Origin: Molanna angustata
Taxonomy: Eukaryota > Arthropoda > Insecta > Trichoptera > Molannidae
Assembly: GCA_963576475.1 (NCBI GenBank)
Contig: OY754984.1
Location: 20,299,215 to 20,363,214, forward strand
Direction of reading: 5' to 3'
DNA: 64,000 nt
In this document: positions 1 to 9,989 of the stretch, piece after piece
How the letters are laid out: every line of letters begins with the position of its first letter
Numbering within the stretch: the first letter of the stretch is position 1
Notes under the pieces: generated by a model
What the model was told of the DNA's origin: nothing
Database searches by the model: none
The model's input: the letters and a program-made list of their open reading frames with translations, nothing else
Program-made: the position numbers and the translations under genes

Positions 1-1184
1 CGCCAAAATACGATAAAATAATGGCATCGCATTGGCCGTTGCATCATATGGAATTGCAGCAACTTTATTGGATGGAGGCAGAACAGCTGGGATGAATTAT
101 CATCTGGGATGAATTCACTATGGCACACAAACATTCGCTTGAGGCATTGAACAGGACACTGAATGATATAAAAAACAACAAACTATTCGGCGGCTCTCTG
201 TTACTCCTTTCAGGTGATTTCAGACAAACTATTCCCGTCATTCTACGTTTAACGTACGCTGATGAGATCAATGCTTGCTTGAAATCATTGCCACTGTGGC
301 GTAATGTTGAAAAAGTAGGTACAGCTAAAAGTAAACATGCGCGTTCAAATGCTTCAAGATCCATCCGCTGATACATTCTCAAAACAATTGTTATATATCG
401 GGGATAGAAAAGTTGCTGTCCATGAAAATAATGGATGCATAAAATTGCCAACCGATTTCTGCACAATCATTTATTTGCAAAATATTCTCATAGATAGCAT
501 ATTTCCCGTTGTACACACATAATAAATGAATCATGAATTTTGGCAGCAAAAAATGTGGACGTCAGTGATAAAATAATTTCAAGATACAATAGTTGATGCC
601 AGGCGACTTGGTTTCATACAAATCGAACGATACAGTTTGCGATGTCAACAAAGGTGTAAATTATCCAACAGAGATTTGAACTGGATTTGCCAAGCATGTT
701 ACCGCACCATCTACAACTGAAAGTTGGATCTCTGGTCATTTTACTTCGGAATTTGAACCCACCATGGCTATGCAATGGAACGCGATTCTTCATTAAAAAA
801 TTGATGAAAAACATTGTCGAAACCAGCATTTTGAATGGCAAGTTCCGAGGCAAAAATGTATTGCTGTCACGAATCCCAATGATTACTATAGAAGTGGTAA
901 TTGAATTAAAACGCATTCGATTTCCAATTAGATTGGTATTCGCAATGACAAGGCCAAACGATGTATGTTTATGGCTTATATCTTGAACGAGCTTCCGGTT
1001 GCGCAGATCGCAAATTCGTGTCTTTTTGCTTCGTTGGTTTAAGTGTAAATCGCCCCCCTTTTCTGTTAAAAAATCAAGTTATTTGGCGACACCTATACAA
1101 TAAGTTAGTTTTTTTTAATTTAACTACCAAATTATTCACTAGAAATAATTTATATGGCAAAACAACGTTTGCCGGGTCAGCTAG
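1..1184 (+). mobile_element. Helitron, decayed 3' part with Pif1-like helicase
   Basis: Broken remains of the helicase half of a Helitron Rep/helicase protein, which unwinds DNA during rolling-circle transposition. Near 105-135 the frame reads WDEFTMAHKHSLEALNRTL, the Walker B region of Pif1-type Helitron helicases. It is followed by LLLLSGDFRQTIPVI (about 195-245), another conserved helicase segment. A second frame (337-520) carries MRVQMLQDPSADTFSKQLL, and a third (660-985) carries HHLQLKVGSLVILLRN and NGTRFFIKKLM, the usual C-terminal part in the correct order. Frameshifts, stops and a deletion near 90-110 separate the pieces, so it is not functional. The element is cut by the left edge of the window. 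The 3' terminus is listed separately. Assignment to Helitron helicases is from family knowledge and is strong. Confidence 0.9.
1156..1184 (+). other. Helitron 3' terminus: hairpin plus CTAG end
   Basis: GGCAAA and TTTGCC (1156-1161 and 1168-1173) form a 6-bp stem with a 6-nt loop. The sequence GGGTCAG follows, then CTAG at 1181-1184, next to a T. A short GC hairpin about 10 nt before a CTRR end next to T is the classic Helitron 3' terminus. It marks the end of the helicase-bearing element. Confidence 0.85.
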
Positions 1185-1385
1185 TTTAATTATAATAATA
1201 TGTTTTCAGTATTTGGACCGATTGATGATGATTACTCTAATTAAAAAATATATATAAGAAAAGTGTTTATAGAGTGGAACACCATTATTAATCAAAAATT
1301 TGTAAATAAATTGGATTTTTTTAATGTAATTTAGTTTATATGACCTAGAATGTTTATTGAAAATTATCTCATATAAAAAAACCGA

Positions 1386-1530
1386 TTGGTTTTCTGTATG
1401 GATCAGTGAGACGATTGGTATCGCAAGTCTTCTAAATGTGACAACTTGTTATTGCGTGCGTGTTAATTTTATATTTGATATAGTCCAGACTTGTTTGTTA
1501 CCCGAGAAGTTATATAAAATAATCTTACAT
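1386..1530 (+). mobile_element. SINE family B, body only
   Basis: Matches the body of the tRNA-headed SINE at 8646-8880 in order: a stretch about a 'GGATC..TGAGACGATT' motif, 'ACAACTTGTTATTG', 'GTGCGTGTTAA', and a 'CCCGAGAAG' motif near the tail. The tRNA-like head is missing and divergence is visible, so this is an old 5'-truncated copy. Confidence 0.7.
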
Positions 1531-1575
1531 ATAAAGAAAACAGACTTCAAAATGAATGTAAGTCAAGATAGAAAA

Positions 1576-1645
1576 ATGAAAAATGGTGTTCGATACTCTC
1601 TGCATACCCCACGAGGTACATGGCGTGATGGTACGTATGAATGTA
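1576..1645 (+). mobile_element. LINE family X, extreme 3' end
   Basis: Short remnant equivalent to the 3' end of the LINE at 24540-25215: a 'CTCTCTGCATACCCC' segment followed by 'GGCGTGATGGTACGTATG'. The same terminal motif recurs at about 25180, 32330, 50640, 55310 and 58590. It is probably a severely 5'-truncated retrotransposed copy. Confidence 0.6.
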
Positions 1646-2091
1646 GTAATATCATTTTTGGTTCAATTCGCCTATACAATAATATGCAAATTATTCGCAA
1701 GTTTACGAGTTTCATGATTACTCATGATTCCCATCATCAAACCTCTTGGCTAGTTAAGATGAAACCCCAGAAGTAATCCCTTTCTAATGATAAAATAATA
1801 ATTGAAATCGGTTGACGTGGTAATAGGTTATTTCTGAACACAAAAAAAATCACGTCGAATTGATAACCTTCTCAGTTTTTAGAAGTCAATTAAAAATAAT
1901 AATGCAGAACTTACAAAATCTCTGACAGATGAGAATAAGAAAAACCGGATGTGTGCTACGTTTTAAATTAAATGAAATATTTTATTTCCATAATTTTTTT
2001 ATTATCTACTCACGTTTAAGATTAATTATTTCTATAAAATTTAATATGAAAGTTATATCGATTATTTCATTACTTCTTTATTTTCCTCCCT
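1646..2091. other. unassigned AT-rich interval
   Basis: I see no gene, convincing repeat end or RNA here. The open frame crossing its left part is mostly SINE B and LINE X 3'-end sequence. Confidence 0.5.
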
Positions 2092-2262
2092 GCCCCCCTT
2101 AGACAACGTGTCATTTAGCTCAAGAAAAGAAACAAGAAAATATAACTCGATGTATGGAAGTGACAATTGACAGTCATGTGACAACTGTCACTTCCATACA
2201 TTGAGTTAGGTATCTTTTCTTGTTTCTTTTCTTGAGCTAAATAACACGTTGTCTAGGGGGGC
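2092..2262. mobile_element. foldback MITE, about 171 bp
   Basis: The two halves are almost perfectly complementary. The left arm starts GCCCCCCTTAGACAACGTGT and the right arm, read in reverse complement, starts GCCCCCCTAGACAACGTGTT. Pairing continues through 'TTTAGCTCAAGAAAAG' and 'AAACAAGAAAA' to a centre near 2175-2180, where 'TGTATGGAAGTGACA' is mirrored. No open frame is present. The superfamily is unresolved because no clear target-site duplication is visible. The RNA would fold into a long hairpin. Confidence 0.85.
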
Positions 2263-2399
2263 TGTTCTATTATGTTGAGCTCTTTTTAGTATTTTTTTTT
2301 ATTCTTACTTTTTATTTTTTTTAAGTAGGTATATTTTGAATAATTAAAAAACAATTTGAAAAAATTATCTTTACAGACTATTATTAGTTACGCACTCCA

Positions 2400-3480
2400 C
2401 AGAGCGTCGTTATGTCACTACTTTGCGTGTCTCGTCAAAACAAATTATACATCGGACGCTAAACTCACATAACAATACTGTCTCTGTCTCTCATACTATA
2501 TACCAGTTGCGTAATAATCTCCATACCATACACCCTCTACGACATTTGAATTCCCCCGAAACTTAGACAGATAGATAATATTTTCACGAATTTCCCACAG
2601 CGGCGCACTGTGTCGTATTTTCCTTCCGATGCCCCCCCCCTACCTCTCCTTGCCCACGTTGCCCCTTGCTCCCGCGCCTCAGCCCGGTGCGTCGCCGCCG
2701 ACATACCCTCCCGCCCGCCTTCCCACTCCGCCTCACCCCGCAGCCGGCTGCCTCAACCGCTCACGGATCGCCACGCCGCGCAGTCAATGCGGACGATTCG
2801 CACACGACGGATGTACGCACGCATGCCGCTCTCTTATCTGACGCGCGCACCCTAAAAACCCCACTGACGCTTCGTACGAAACGAGGCGTGTTAAAAAAAA
2901 TAATAATAACAATCTGACGGTATCGTATTTTGTCTATCTGCAAAGATAATTTTTATCATTGACAGTGTTGTGATATAATATTTTAATAGGTTGTGTGATT
3001 TTACGCCGAGACAAATGGCCACGTGAGTGACTCGCCCGGTACACGTTGTCGGGCTTACGATATCGAATAGCTCTCAATACGACTACTGTGTGTTGTGTTC
3101 AGTACGATGTGCTCGCAGAGAAAGTGAAATATTTGTATTGTGTCTTATTCTCTAGTTATTTTTTCGATGCGTGTTTTCGACATCGAGGTTTGTCAATCGT
3201 CTACGATTTTTAATATAATATATATTTTTTAGTTTAATTCGATTTTCGGTCTCGTTTAAAGGTTTTATTTGTATCTTCTCAACTACACCAAGTTTAGTGT
3301 CTGTAAAAAAAGTCTTCGAGGCCGTGTGGATTATCGATCATATGGTGACCATTTTTGACGTACAACTTTGACAGCTGGTGCTGATGTCTGTCTTTGGGCG
3401 CTGAGACGGAGGCGTCTCCCGATGCCTCAACAACCTGAGAACGAAGATACAATTTGTGTATTGTGGAGTATATTTTAATG
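2400..3480 (+). promoter_or_regulatory. CpG-rich candidate promoter / 5' exon region
   Basis: The stretch from about 2590 to 3130 is much richer in G+C and CpG than its surroundings. It has runs of C, CGCC and GCG, and several overlapping open frames in all phases, which reflect composition rather than coding. A TTCAGTA at 3099-3105 fits the insect initiator consensus. At 3015 an ATG in fair context is followed after 8 nt by GTGAGT (3023-3028), a good splice-donor match. This overlaps an E-box CACGTG at 3020-3025. Together these suggest the start of a host transcript on the + strand, but no protein domain supports it. It could instead be an unrelated GC-rich repeat. Confidence 0.35.
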
Positions 3481-3499
3481 AATTTTCAGAGTTTTGGAA

Positions 3500-4335
3500 A
3501 ATTTATACTTGATGTAAATTTATTTGTATTTTTTATCGGGTGAATACTACGCAGTTCTGAAATATTCCAGCGTATGTTTTGGATAAATTTCACGCAAATA
3601 AAACCTATATCTCGATTATATAAATATATTGTTCGCCACGTATAATTAACCCTATAGGTAGGCATAGCATTATGCTTGTTGATGCTCCGCAGAATTTGTA
3701 AAAATATGACATGTCTTGAGTGTATTTCAGAAACATACAATTTATGTGTCTTTTAGGGTATTTGCTAAAAAATGTATAAATCTTGATCTCGAGCGTTGGG
3801 AATTATATTAATAACGTATTTGTATATTTTGGATAAACTTCACATACAAGATCATCTCTATAACCAAGATTATTTAATATTGTTGTTGTTTAAAAAACAT
3901 TATTGTATCATTTCGTACCTATAGCACAAACATTTATGCTTATTTTAGGGAACGTAGGAAGATGTAAATGTACATGTTAAAAAAAACACAAATTATCAAT
4001 TTACGGTCTTACAGAATAAAAAAAATATTATGTAAAGAATATATGCATACAACTAGACAATGGTTTGGAATTGTAAAACAAGGAAAAGAAAATCACTATT
4101 GAAAAAGCCTCAACATCTTGAGTAAATTACAAACATATATTTTGTATATGGTATTTGCGAAAAAAATTATATTAGCAAAACTTTAATATACTTGATGTCG
4201 TATTATTTGACTTGTATATGCATTTTTCATCGGGACAACGCTACGCAATTCTGGAATATTCCAGCGTATGTTTAGGACAAATTACACGTACCTATTTCTA
4301 TCGCAATTATAATGATGTTATTTGGCATACATAAT
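3500..4335 (+). repeat. locally duplicated repeat, three diverged copies
   Basis: About 150 bp at 3500-3650 recurs at 4190-4335. Shared blocks include 'TTGATGT', 'TATTCCAGCGTATGTTT' and 'GGA(T/C)AAATTTCACG'-like sequence. A shorter third copy at about 3820-3895 holds 'TTTTGGATAAACTTCACAT'. The copies lie in the same orientation with unequal spacing, so this is dispersed local duplication rather than a satellite. Confidence 0.65.
3911..3990 (+). mobile_element. SINE family A, tail fragment
   Basis: Carries the diagnostic 3' body of SINE A: 'CCTATAGCACAAACATTTATG', 'CTTATTTTAGGGAACGTAGG' and 'AAGATGTAAATGTACATG', then an A-run. The tRNA-like head is absent. Compare the full copies at 28453, 33784 and 47321. 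Confidence 0.75.
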
Positions 4336-5744
4336 TGTCTACATAAATCTTTTATTTATAGATATTATTTATCACACCATTTAAATATGTTTCATTCAAA
4401 ATAGATAACTGCTGCCCAACTAGGTATACCTGTTCTAGGGCTAACAGTGTACAAATTATTATAATATTTCACTGGTGACATATAGGTTTTACCTATTTGT
4501 ATTTTTAAAAAGTTGTTGTTCACAGATTAAAAAAGTGAATTGGAGTCATCATGATATGCATATAACAAATTGTGTATGTAGGTAGGTATCTTGTCATTTT
4601 TATTTAATTGTAGGTCCAAAAAATCAGAAATAGTGTCTCTTGGGAATACTGAACTGACAGAGCATAGTGATGTGATCCGCCAATCATATCTTTATTCAGT
4701 CGAGTCTCAGATCAAATCAAGACAACCCAAAATTCAGGGAATTAATATCTACCTATTATATTAATTTAATCAACTGTCAAGTATGTAAGTCTGTGGTATT
4801 GTATGGATGTTTCCATTCATTCCACTATCCCGATGGAATATGTTGGGGTGTCCGATTTTGTGTGGAATTGTCAAGGCCGGACTAGTACCCAGATTATCAG
4901 TCAAGTAAACTGACACCTATCCCTTCAACCCGTCGATCAATAATAATGCCAGACTTTTATTTATTATTATTTATTTATTTATTGATATGTTGTCAGTATT
5001 TCTTTTAACTTTACATGGCGTCTGAAATCTTTGATTTAAAGAAACGATAGTATTGTCCCGCGATACGCTATCGGTACATTTTATTAATATTTCAAAATTA
5101 GTTATTAGGTGCTTGTATTATTTTTATATAATCAAATTAAGTTATCGTATTAATTCTGTATCAATTACGAATGTGTTTTATCTACTCAATTTATCAAGAG
5201 TGGAATTTTTATACATAACCCTTTTTTAACCGATGATTCCATATGGAATCACTAATGTATTTTACGTATATCTCAATGAAGATTGTTATCAGCTGTGTTA
5301 TTTCTCTTCTAAATTATTAATCACAATATTTTTGATCGCTTACAATACTGAGAATGACGGAAACTTCTGTACTCGGTTATTGTACAGTTGAAAACTCGGC
5401 TATTGCTAAATGTGCTCTTCTTGCTAAACACGGTTATTCAAAATATAAAAAAATGTGAGTTTTTTTTTGTTTTCTAGCATGCTGTAATTTTTTATTTAAT
5501 TAGGTAATTATATTTCCTTCAATCTCTAATAATAATTAAAAACGAAGAATTTTTTATTTTATGAAAAGTATATAGTTTTATATATGGATGATAACAATTG
5601 GGATCGTTAAAATTTCCAGAAAAAGGGAAAAAATATATAAATGTTATCAAAATCTCTTTATTATCAAATATTTTGCCCATTTTTATGAAACATATTTATA
5701 ACTTATTTGAAGGATTTTTCGTTGAAACAGTGGAAGTTCATAAT
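4336..5744. other. unassigned AT-rich DNA
   Basis: No coding frame or structured repeat is recognised, apart from a short TTTA-rich stretch near 4960-4985. A few palindromic 4-8 mers look like chance in AT-rich sequence. Confidence 0.5.
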
Positions 5745-5919
5745 TATAAATTGTAAAAAAAACTTATAAATAGAAACACAGTTAGATTCCACAAAGTATA
5801 TAGTGTGCCTCCGAGGATGCCAGCTATGACTGGCGAAAGCGCTTAGGCAAATATAAAAATACTCATTGTGGAATCTAACTGTGTTTCTATTTATAAGTGT
5901 TTTTTTTTACAATTTATAA
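5745..5919 (+). mobile_element. foldback element with hammerhead-like centre
   Basis: Arms at 5745-5794 and 5866-5919 are near-perfect inverted repeats (TTATAAATTGTAAAAAAAA, then CTTATAAATAGAAACACAG, then TTAGATTCCACA). The 70-bp spacer holds a compact 42-nt motif, listed separately, with hammerhead architecture. Penelope-like retroelements are known to carry hammerheads in their long terminal repeats, and those repeats can be inverted. This may therefore be a solo inverted terminal repeat of such an element rather than a DNA-transposon MITE. Confidence 0.75.
5807..5848 (+). ncRNA. hammerhead-ribozyme-like motif 1
   Basis: Read 5' to 3': stem I GCCU (5807-5810) pairs with AGGC (5845-5848). 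The core reads CCGAGGA (5811-5817), against the consensus CUGANGA. After one U, stem II GCCAG/CUGGC (5819-5823/5830-5834) closes a 6-nt loop. GAAA follows at 5835-5838. A very short self-complementary stem III (AGC/GCU) and a CUU cleavage-type triplet (5842-5844) come before stem I'. Deviations are U4 changed to C, the extra U before stem II, and a loopless stem III that might need dimerisation. Activity may be lost because U4 is normally conserved. Confidence 0.5.
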
Positions 5920-6705
5920 ACATATTTATTTTCAAAATTCGGTTAAGAAAGGGTTAAGGGTTTATCGCATATCATTTATAAAATTGATAATATAGAATAT
6001 CTAACGCCGGTTTCTTAATAATCAACAAAAGGTGGAAAGGATGTTGAAATATAATCTCTAGTAGTTAAACAAAAAAAAGCAGCGTAATTTTACTTTGAGC
6101 CTAACTTTTAATTGAAATTTGTTCCTTAATTCCATTCCTTCCTGCGTCTATCTTTCCGCTTCTGAGACGGAGATTTATAATTCACTTATAAATTATTCAA
6201 TTTCCTATCCAATTGTACACCATCTGTTGTACTTATATTGTACATAATAGATTTTCTCAATACCGTGTCTGCTAAATTGACGTTATAAATATAACGTAGT
6301 TTATACCGACGAGTATTGAGCATTATGAGTATGAGCAATCGTTATAATGAAAGATTGTTGAAATCCATCAATGCTTCAATATTGTTATAATCATTAATTG
6401 ATCGATTCAAGCGAACAACATTTCATATTGTACAAATTTTCTATACTTCTATGAGTGATGGTTCAAGCGAATTCAATACTGGTTTCAAATTCTGTATTGG
6501 ACCTGACTTGAAATGAAAAAACCTTATCGATCATTCACTTTGATTTTATTTACTCTTTAAGCACATAATATTTATTTCTCTACGACATATAGTTATGGAG
6601 TAATTTAAAAAGATGCTGTCAAAAGAATGTTTTGAATATACCTATAGTGCGATATATAGTGAATTTGTGTAGCGAAAATCTACTCTAGAAATGTTGAAAA
6701 TACTA
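5920..6705. other. unassigned AT-rich DNA
   Basis: I find no gene or clear repeat here. Confidence 0.5.
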
Positions 6706-6972
6706 CTGGGGGGACAAGTCCCGTCAAACAATGGAATCAAAACCCTCATCGATAAAAAATCATCGATATAATTATCATACAGAGTTGTTTAATATATTTA
6801 GATGTTATACAACTCTATAAGATAATTATATCCACGATATGGGTGATAACCAGGCCCTTCCATCGTTTTTTGGGACGCCCTCTGGATCTTTTGCCAGACA
6901 CTCGATGGTCCAACCTCGATATGGGTTATCATGAGGTTGATTTCACCGCTTGACCAGACTTGCCCCCTGGTA
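6706..6972. mobile_element. MITE family D, copy 1 (with internal insertion)
   Basis: The ends GGGGGGACAAGTCCCGTCAA and (reverse complement) CCAGGGGGCAAGTCTGGTCA are terminal inverted repeats. Inside lie 'GGAATCAAAACCCTCAT', a central palindrome built on 'AGAGTTGT..ACAACTCT', and 'GATAATTATATCCA'. An extra block of about 75 bp (roughly 6850-6925) absent from the copy at 13234 interrupts the right half. Related copies lie at 13234-13408 and 42323-42792. Confidence 0.8.
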
Positions 6973-7700
6973 TTTTTTTAAACACTGCTTAACATATTTG
7001 ATTTAAAATTGGGGTGTTTAGGTTTATATGTATTTTTAACAAGAAAATACTTACGTACATATTACAACCGATTCAAAAAATAACATGGCTGTTTATTCTA
7101 TACTCTGTGGCATAAGCACGTTTTTCTTATGCACGTTAGATATTATGTAAGAGACTCATACTATGGCGCGATGTTTGTTTGTTTGTTTACAATGTTGCTT
7201 GTTGATACAACGCTTGTATACATATTTCGATTTATATAATAATGTCAATGACCATCTGACAAAACACCAGCCCCAGTCCGTCATTACTAATCTTCAAATA
7301 CGTCATAGACTCACACTTCGTCTTATTTGACCGTATCAAAGTCTTTCTTCTACCACGGTTTGGTCTGTAAACGTCGTCCCTGAGTCATTGTGAACGAACA
7401 CTTTGTACGTATTATTATACCCAACCTAATATGAAATAGTATGCTTCCAAAATGTATGCAAAAAATATCTTATTCAAAGTCCCATGTTCACACTTACCCT
7501 TCGAGAGGATGTCAAGATTTTAGACTTCCAAACGAGTACACATTAACATGCGCACACACAAAATAGTTTACCACTAAAATATAAAATAAAACCTCAAGTC
7601 TTGTCACCTTTCATAGACTAGGTGCTGAATACATAATTAAAATCTATTAATGTTCTCCATTGTTTTCATGATGTTTATATACTTTAATGTCATAATCTAT
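6973..7700. other. unassigned AT-rich DNA
   Basis: I see nothing that supports a gene or RNA. Several short CGTC-containing blocks near 7255-7400 are unassigned. Confidence 0.5.
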
Positions 7701-8205
7701 AATTGTGAGGATTGAGGAGGCAAGCCCCTTTGGCTTGCCTATATAAATCCCCACCAACGACGAGCCAAGACAGTTCTCATTTAACATTCTCGCGGGCCAG
7801 TCATTTCCAATAAACAATGTAACCCAATCAGCAGTTTTAATATCTTCCCACTATAGGTACCCACCATACTTCTATGTAGTGGTGAAACCCGACGTGATAT
7901 ATACCTATAGTGGGAACAGTGTTGATGTTTAGAAATTTTGTAATTTGAGCCTTCGTGAACCGTGGACTAGATAACGAATTCGTCCTACACGTTCGTCACA
8001 GTGCAAGCTTGCAAAAATAAACATCAAGCGATAACACCGCTGTGAAAATTCAATACTGCTGACACTTACTTTGTTTTGTCGTGAGAACTCATAATCTGGA
8101 AATGACTGGCCCGCAAGAATGTTAAATGAGAACTGTCTTGGCTCGTCGTTGGTGGGGATTTATATAGGCAAGCCAGAGGGGCTTGCCTCCTCAATCCCCA
8201 CAATT
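7701..8205. mobile_element. long-arm inverted-repeat element, 505 bp
   Basis: Arms of about 109 bp (7701-7809 and 8097-8205) start AATTGTGRGGATTGAGGAGG and are nearly identical when inverted. Each arm contains its own small hairpin, AGGCAAGCC..GGCTTGCCT. The spacer holds a second perfect inverted repeat (7847-7859 and 7902-7914, CCCACTATAGGTA). No transposase frame is present, so it is a non-autonomous DNA element. The superfamily is unknown because I see no clear target duplication. High arm identity suggests fairly recent activity or gene conversion. Confidence 0.85.
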
Positions 8206-8645
8206 TGTTTCAAGAAGTTTTATTTATATATTTTTTGTTTAAATTTATGTATAATTTTTTATATATTTTTTTTACATCTAAATAAATGCTACTACTACTA
8301 ACCTATAACAAGGCCAGATAATATATTGAACGAAGGAAATATAAAAAGTACAGTCGACGGTTCGTGAAAAAATTCACCCATCTTCCCCTATTTACGTCCT
8401 GTTTTGATAGAAAGCTGTTCCTCCATGGCCAGGTGGAATTTCATTGGCTGCAATACAACGGATATTAGAGTCATCCATTCTGTTATCGTAGTCTCTCCAA
8501 AGTATTCATCTTGCTTTGCGTCATCGAATTATTTATTACGGTGTTTCAGGTCTGTTTCATTGGTTCATTATGTTCAGAGGTAGATTTTTCGTTCTGCTTG
8601 TGTCAGCTGATCATCATAAAAAAACGGAATTTTCAGAAAACCAAG
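8206..8645. other. unassigned interval
   Basis: Poly-T-rich from 8220 to 8275, otherwise featureless. The open frame at its right end runs into the SINE B head and is not a gene. Confidence 0.5.
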
Positions 8646-8880
8646 TCGGCCTTCGTGGCTCAGTTGGTTAGGTATCTGACTGCTGATCCAAAGGTCCCGG
8701 GTTCGATTCCCGGTGGAGACACAGTTTTTAATTGTGTTTTCAGTCTGGATCTGTAAGACGATTAATACCGTAAGTCTCCAGAATGTGGCAACTTGTTATT
8801 GGGTGCGTGTTAAGTAATTATTTGACATAGTACCTGTTAGTTGCTCGAGAAGAAATATTAAATAAGTAAATAAATAAATT
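8646..8880 (+). mobile_element. SINE family B, full-length copy
   Basis: Starts with a tRNA-like head: A-box-like 'TGGCTCAGTTGGTTAG' and B-box 'GGGTTCGATTCCCGG' about 35 nt later, the internal RNA polymerase III promoter of tRNA-derived SINEs. The non-tRNA body contains 'AATGTGGCAACTTGTTATTG', 'GTGCGTGTTAAGTAATTATT' and 'TTGCTCGAGAAGAAATA'. It ends in an AAATAAATAAAT tail typical of insect LINE-mobilised SINEs. Related bodies lie at 1386 and 27243. It is not a working tRNA gene: the acceptor stem is not closed and a 150-nt body follows. Confidence 0.85.
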
Positions 8881-9218
8881 AAACCATGTCCGGACATCCT
8901 TCAAACTCAGAGAAATCCGGACGTTCGGACACTATATTCGCTATTAAGAGAAGTCCAAGATATTAAAGTTCCAAGAATTATTTATTTTTTCAAGTTACAT
9001 TGATATTTTGTTGATTTTCTTTGTGATATTTAGTCTATTTTTTAAATTCAATTTAACCTTCGTTCTTTGTTCAACATTTTTTTCTTACTATGATTTAATA
9101 TTTATATTTCAATAGGGTTAAATATATTTTACAATCATAAAGATAAATAAAGCATAAACAAGAATTTAACGTGGTTTAAAAATATCATTCAAGTACCCAT
9201 ATAATTCCTTGAAACTGA
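8881..9218. other. unassigned AT-rich DNA
   Basis: I see no supported feature. Confidence 0.5.
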
Positions 9219-9893
9219 GTTGCAGACACCGACATTATTCCTAAGTCCGCCGTTAAACTTCTGGGAGTACATATTGACTCCAGTCTAAGTCTCAAAAAAC
9301 AGATAAACAGCACAACATCCTCTGCTTTCTACCACTTACGACGAATAAAATCTATCAGACGAAATATACCTACGGAAGCAACGAAATCTCTAGTAAACGC
9401 ATTCGTTATTTCCCGCCTGGACTACTGCAATGGTATCTACGCAAACCTTCCAAAGCTGGAGCTAAACAAACTTCAATCCGTCTTCAACGCTGCTGCTAGG
9501 CTAATCACCGGAGCCGTGAAATTCTCACACATAGCCCACCATCTACGAAATCTTCACTGGCTAAAAGTGCCAGAGAGAATCAAGTACAAATTATGTTTGT
9601 TGACTTTCAAAGCGATCCATGGCATGGCTCCCACGTATGTTTCAGACTTCTGCATCCCTCTCACCGTAAACGAGCGACAACAAACACTTCGGTCAGCCAC
9701 CACATCCGTGATTGGCAAGTTGACTGAAATAAATAGAGTCAACACTTCATCCTTCGGTGATCGTGCTTTTGCTGTGGCTGGACCAGCCTCGTGGAATAAA
9801 CTACCACCTGAACTGAGGCAAATCGACAACTTAGCACTATTCAGGAAACACCTGAAAACTCACTTCTTCCGCGAGTCTTACAAAAACCTGTAA
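9219..9893 (+). pseudogene. L2/CR1-like LINE, reverse transcriptase C-terminal part
   Basis: One open frame without internal stops runs from 9219 to the stop at 9891-9893. In order it carries AVKLLGVHIDSSLSLKKQ, SRLDYCNGIYANLPKLELNK, LQSVFNAAARLITGA, LHWLKVPERIKYKLCLLTFK, SFGDRAFAVAGPASWNKLPP and a final FRKHLKTHFF. This is the post-catalytic (thumb/C-terminal) part of L2-type non-LTR retrotransposon reverse transcriptases, which copy element RNA onto nicked target DNA. The catalytic YADD region is absent because of 5' truncation. Its intact frame suggests it is among the younger LINE copies here. A short 3' UTR follows to about 9980. Clade placement comes from motif memory and is fairly firm. 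Confidence 0.88.
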
Positions 9894-9989
9894 TAGTTAT
9901 ATTCAAAGCGCCCTTGAGGTGAGGTTATCACAAAAACGGCGCTATAAAAATAATCCAAATTTATTATTATTATTATGTAAATCTTATAA

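Noticed and set aside
2610..2917. Three overlapping open frames
   Set aside because: They occur in all phases of a C-rich, CpG-rich stretch and share no motif; stop codons are rare only because of composition.
8511..8756. + strand frame ending in VAQLVRYLTADPKVPGSIPG
   Set aside because: This is the translated tRNA-like head of SINE B, a well-known false protein signal.
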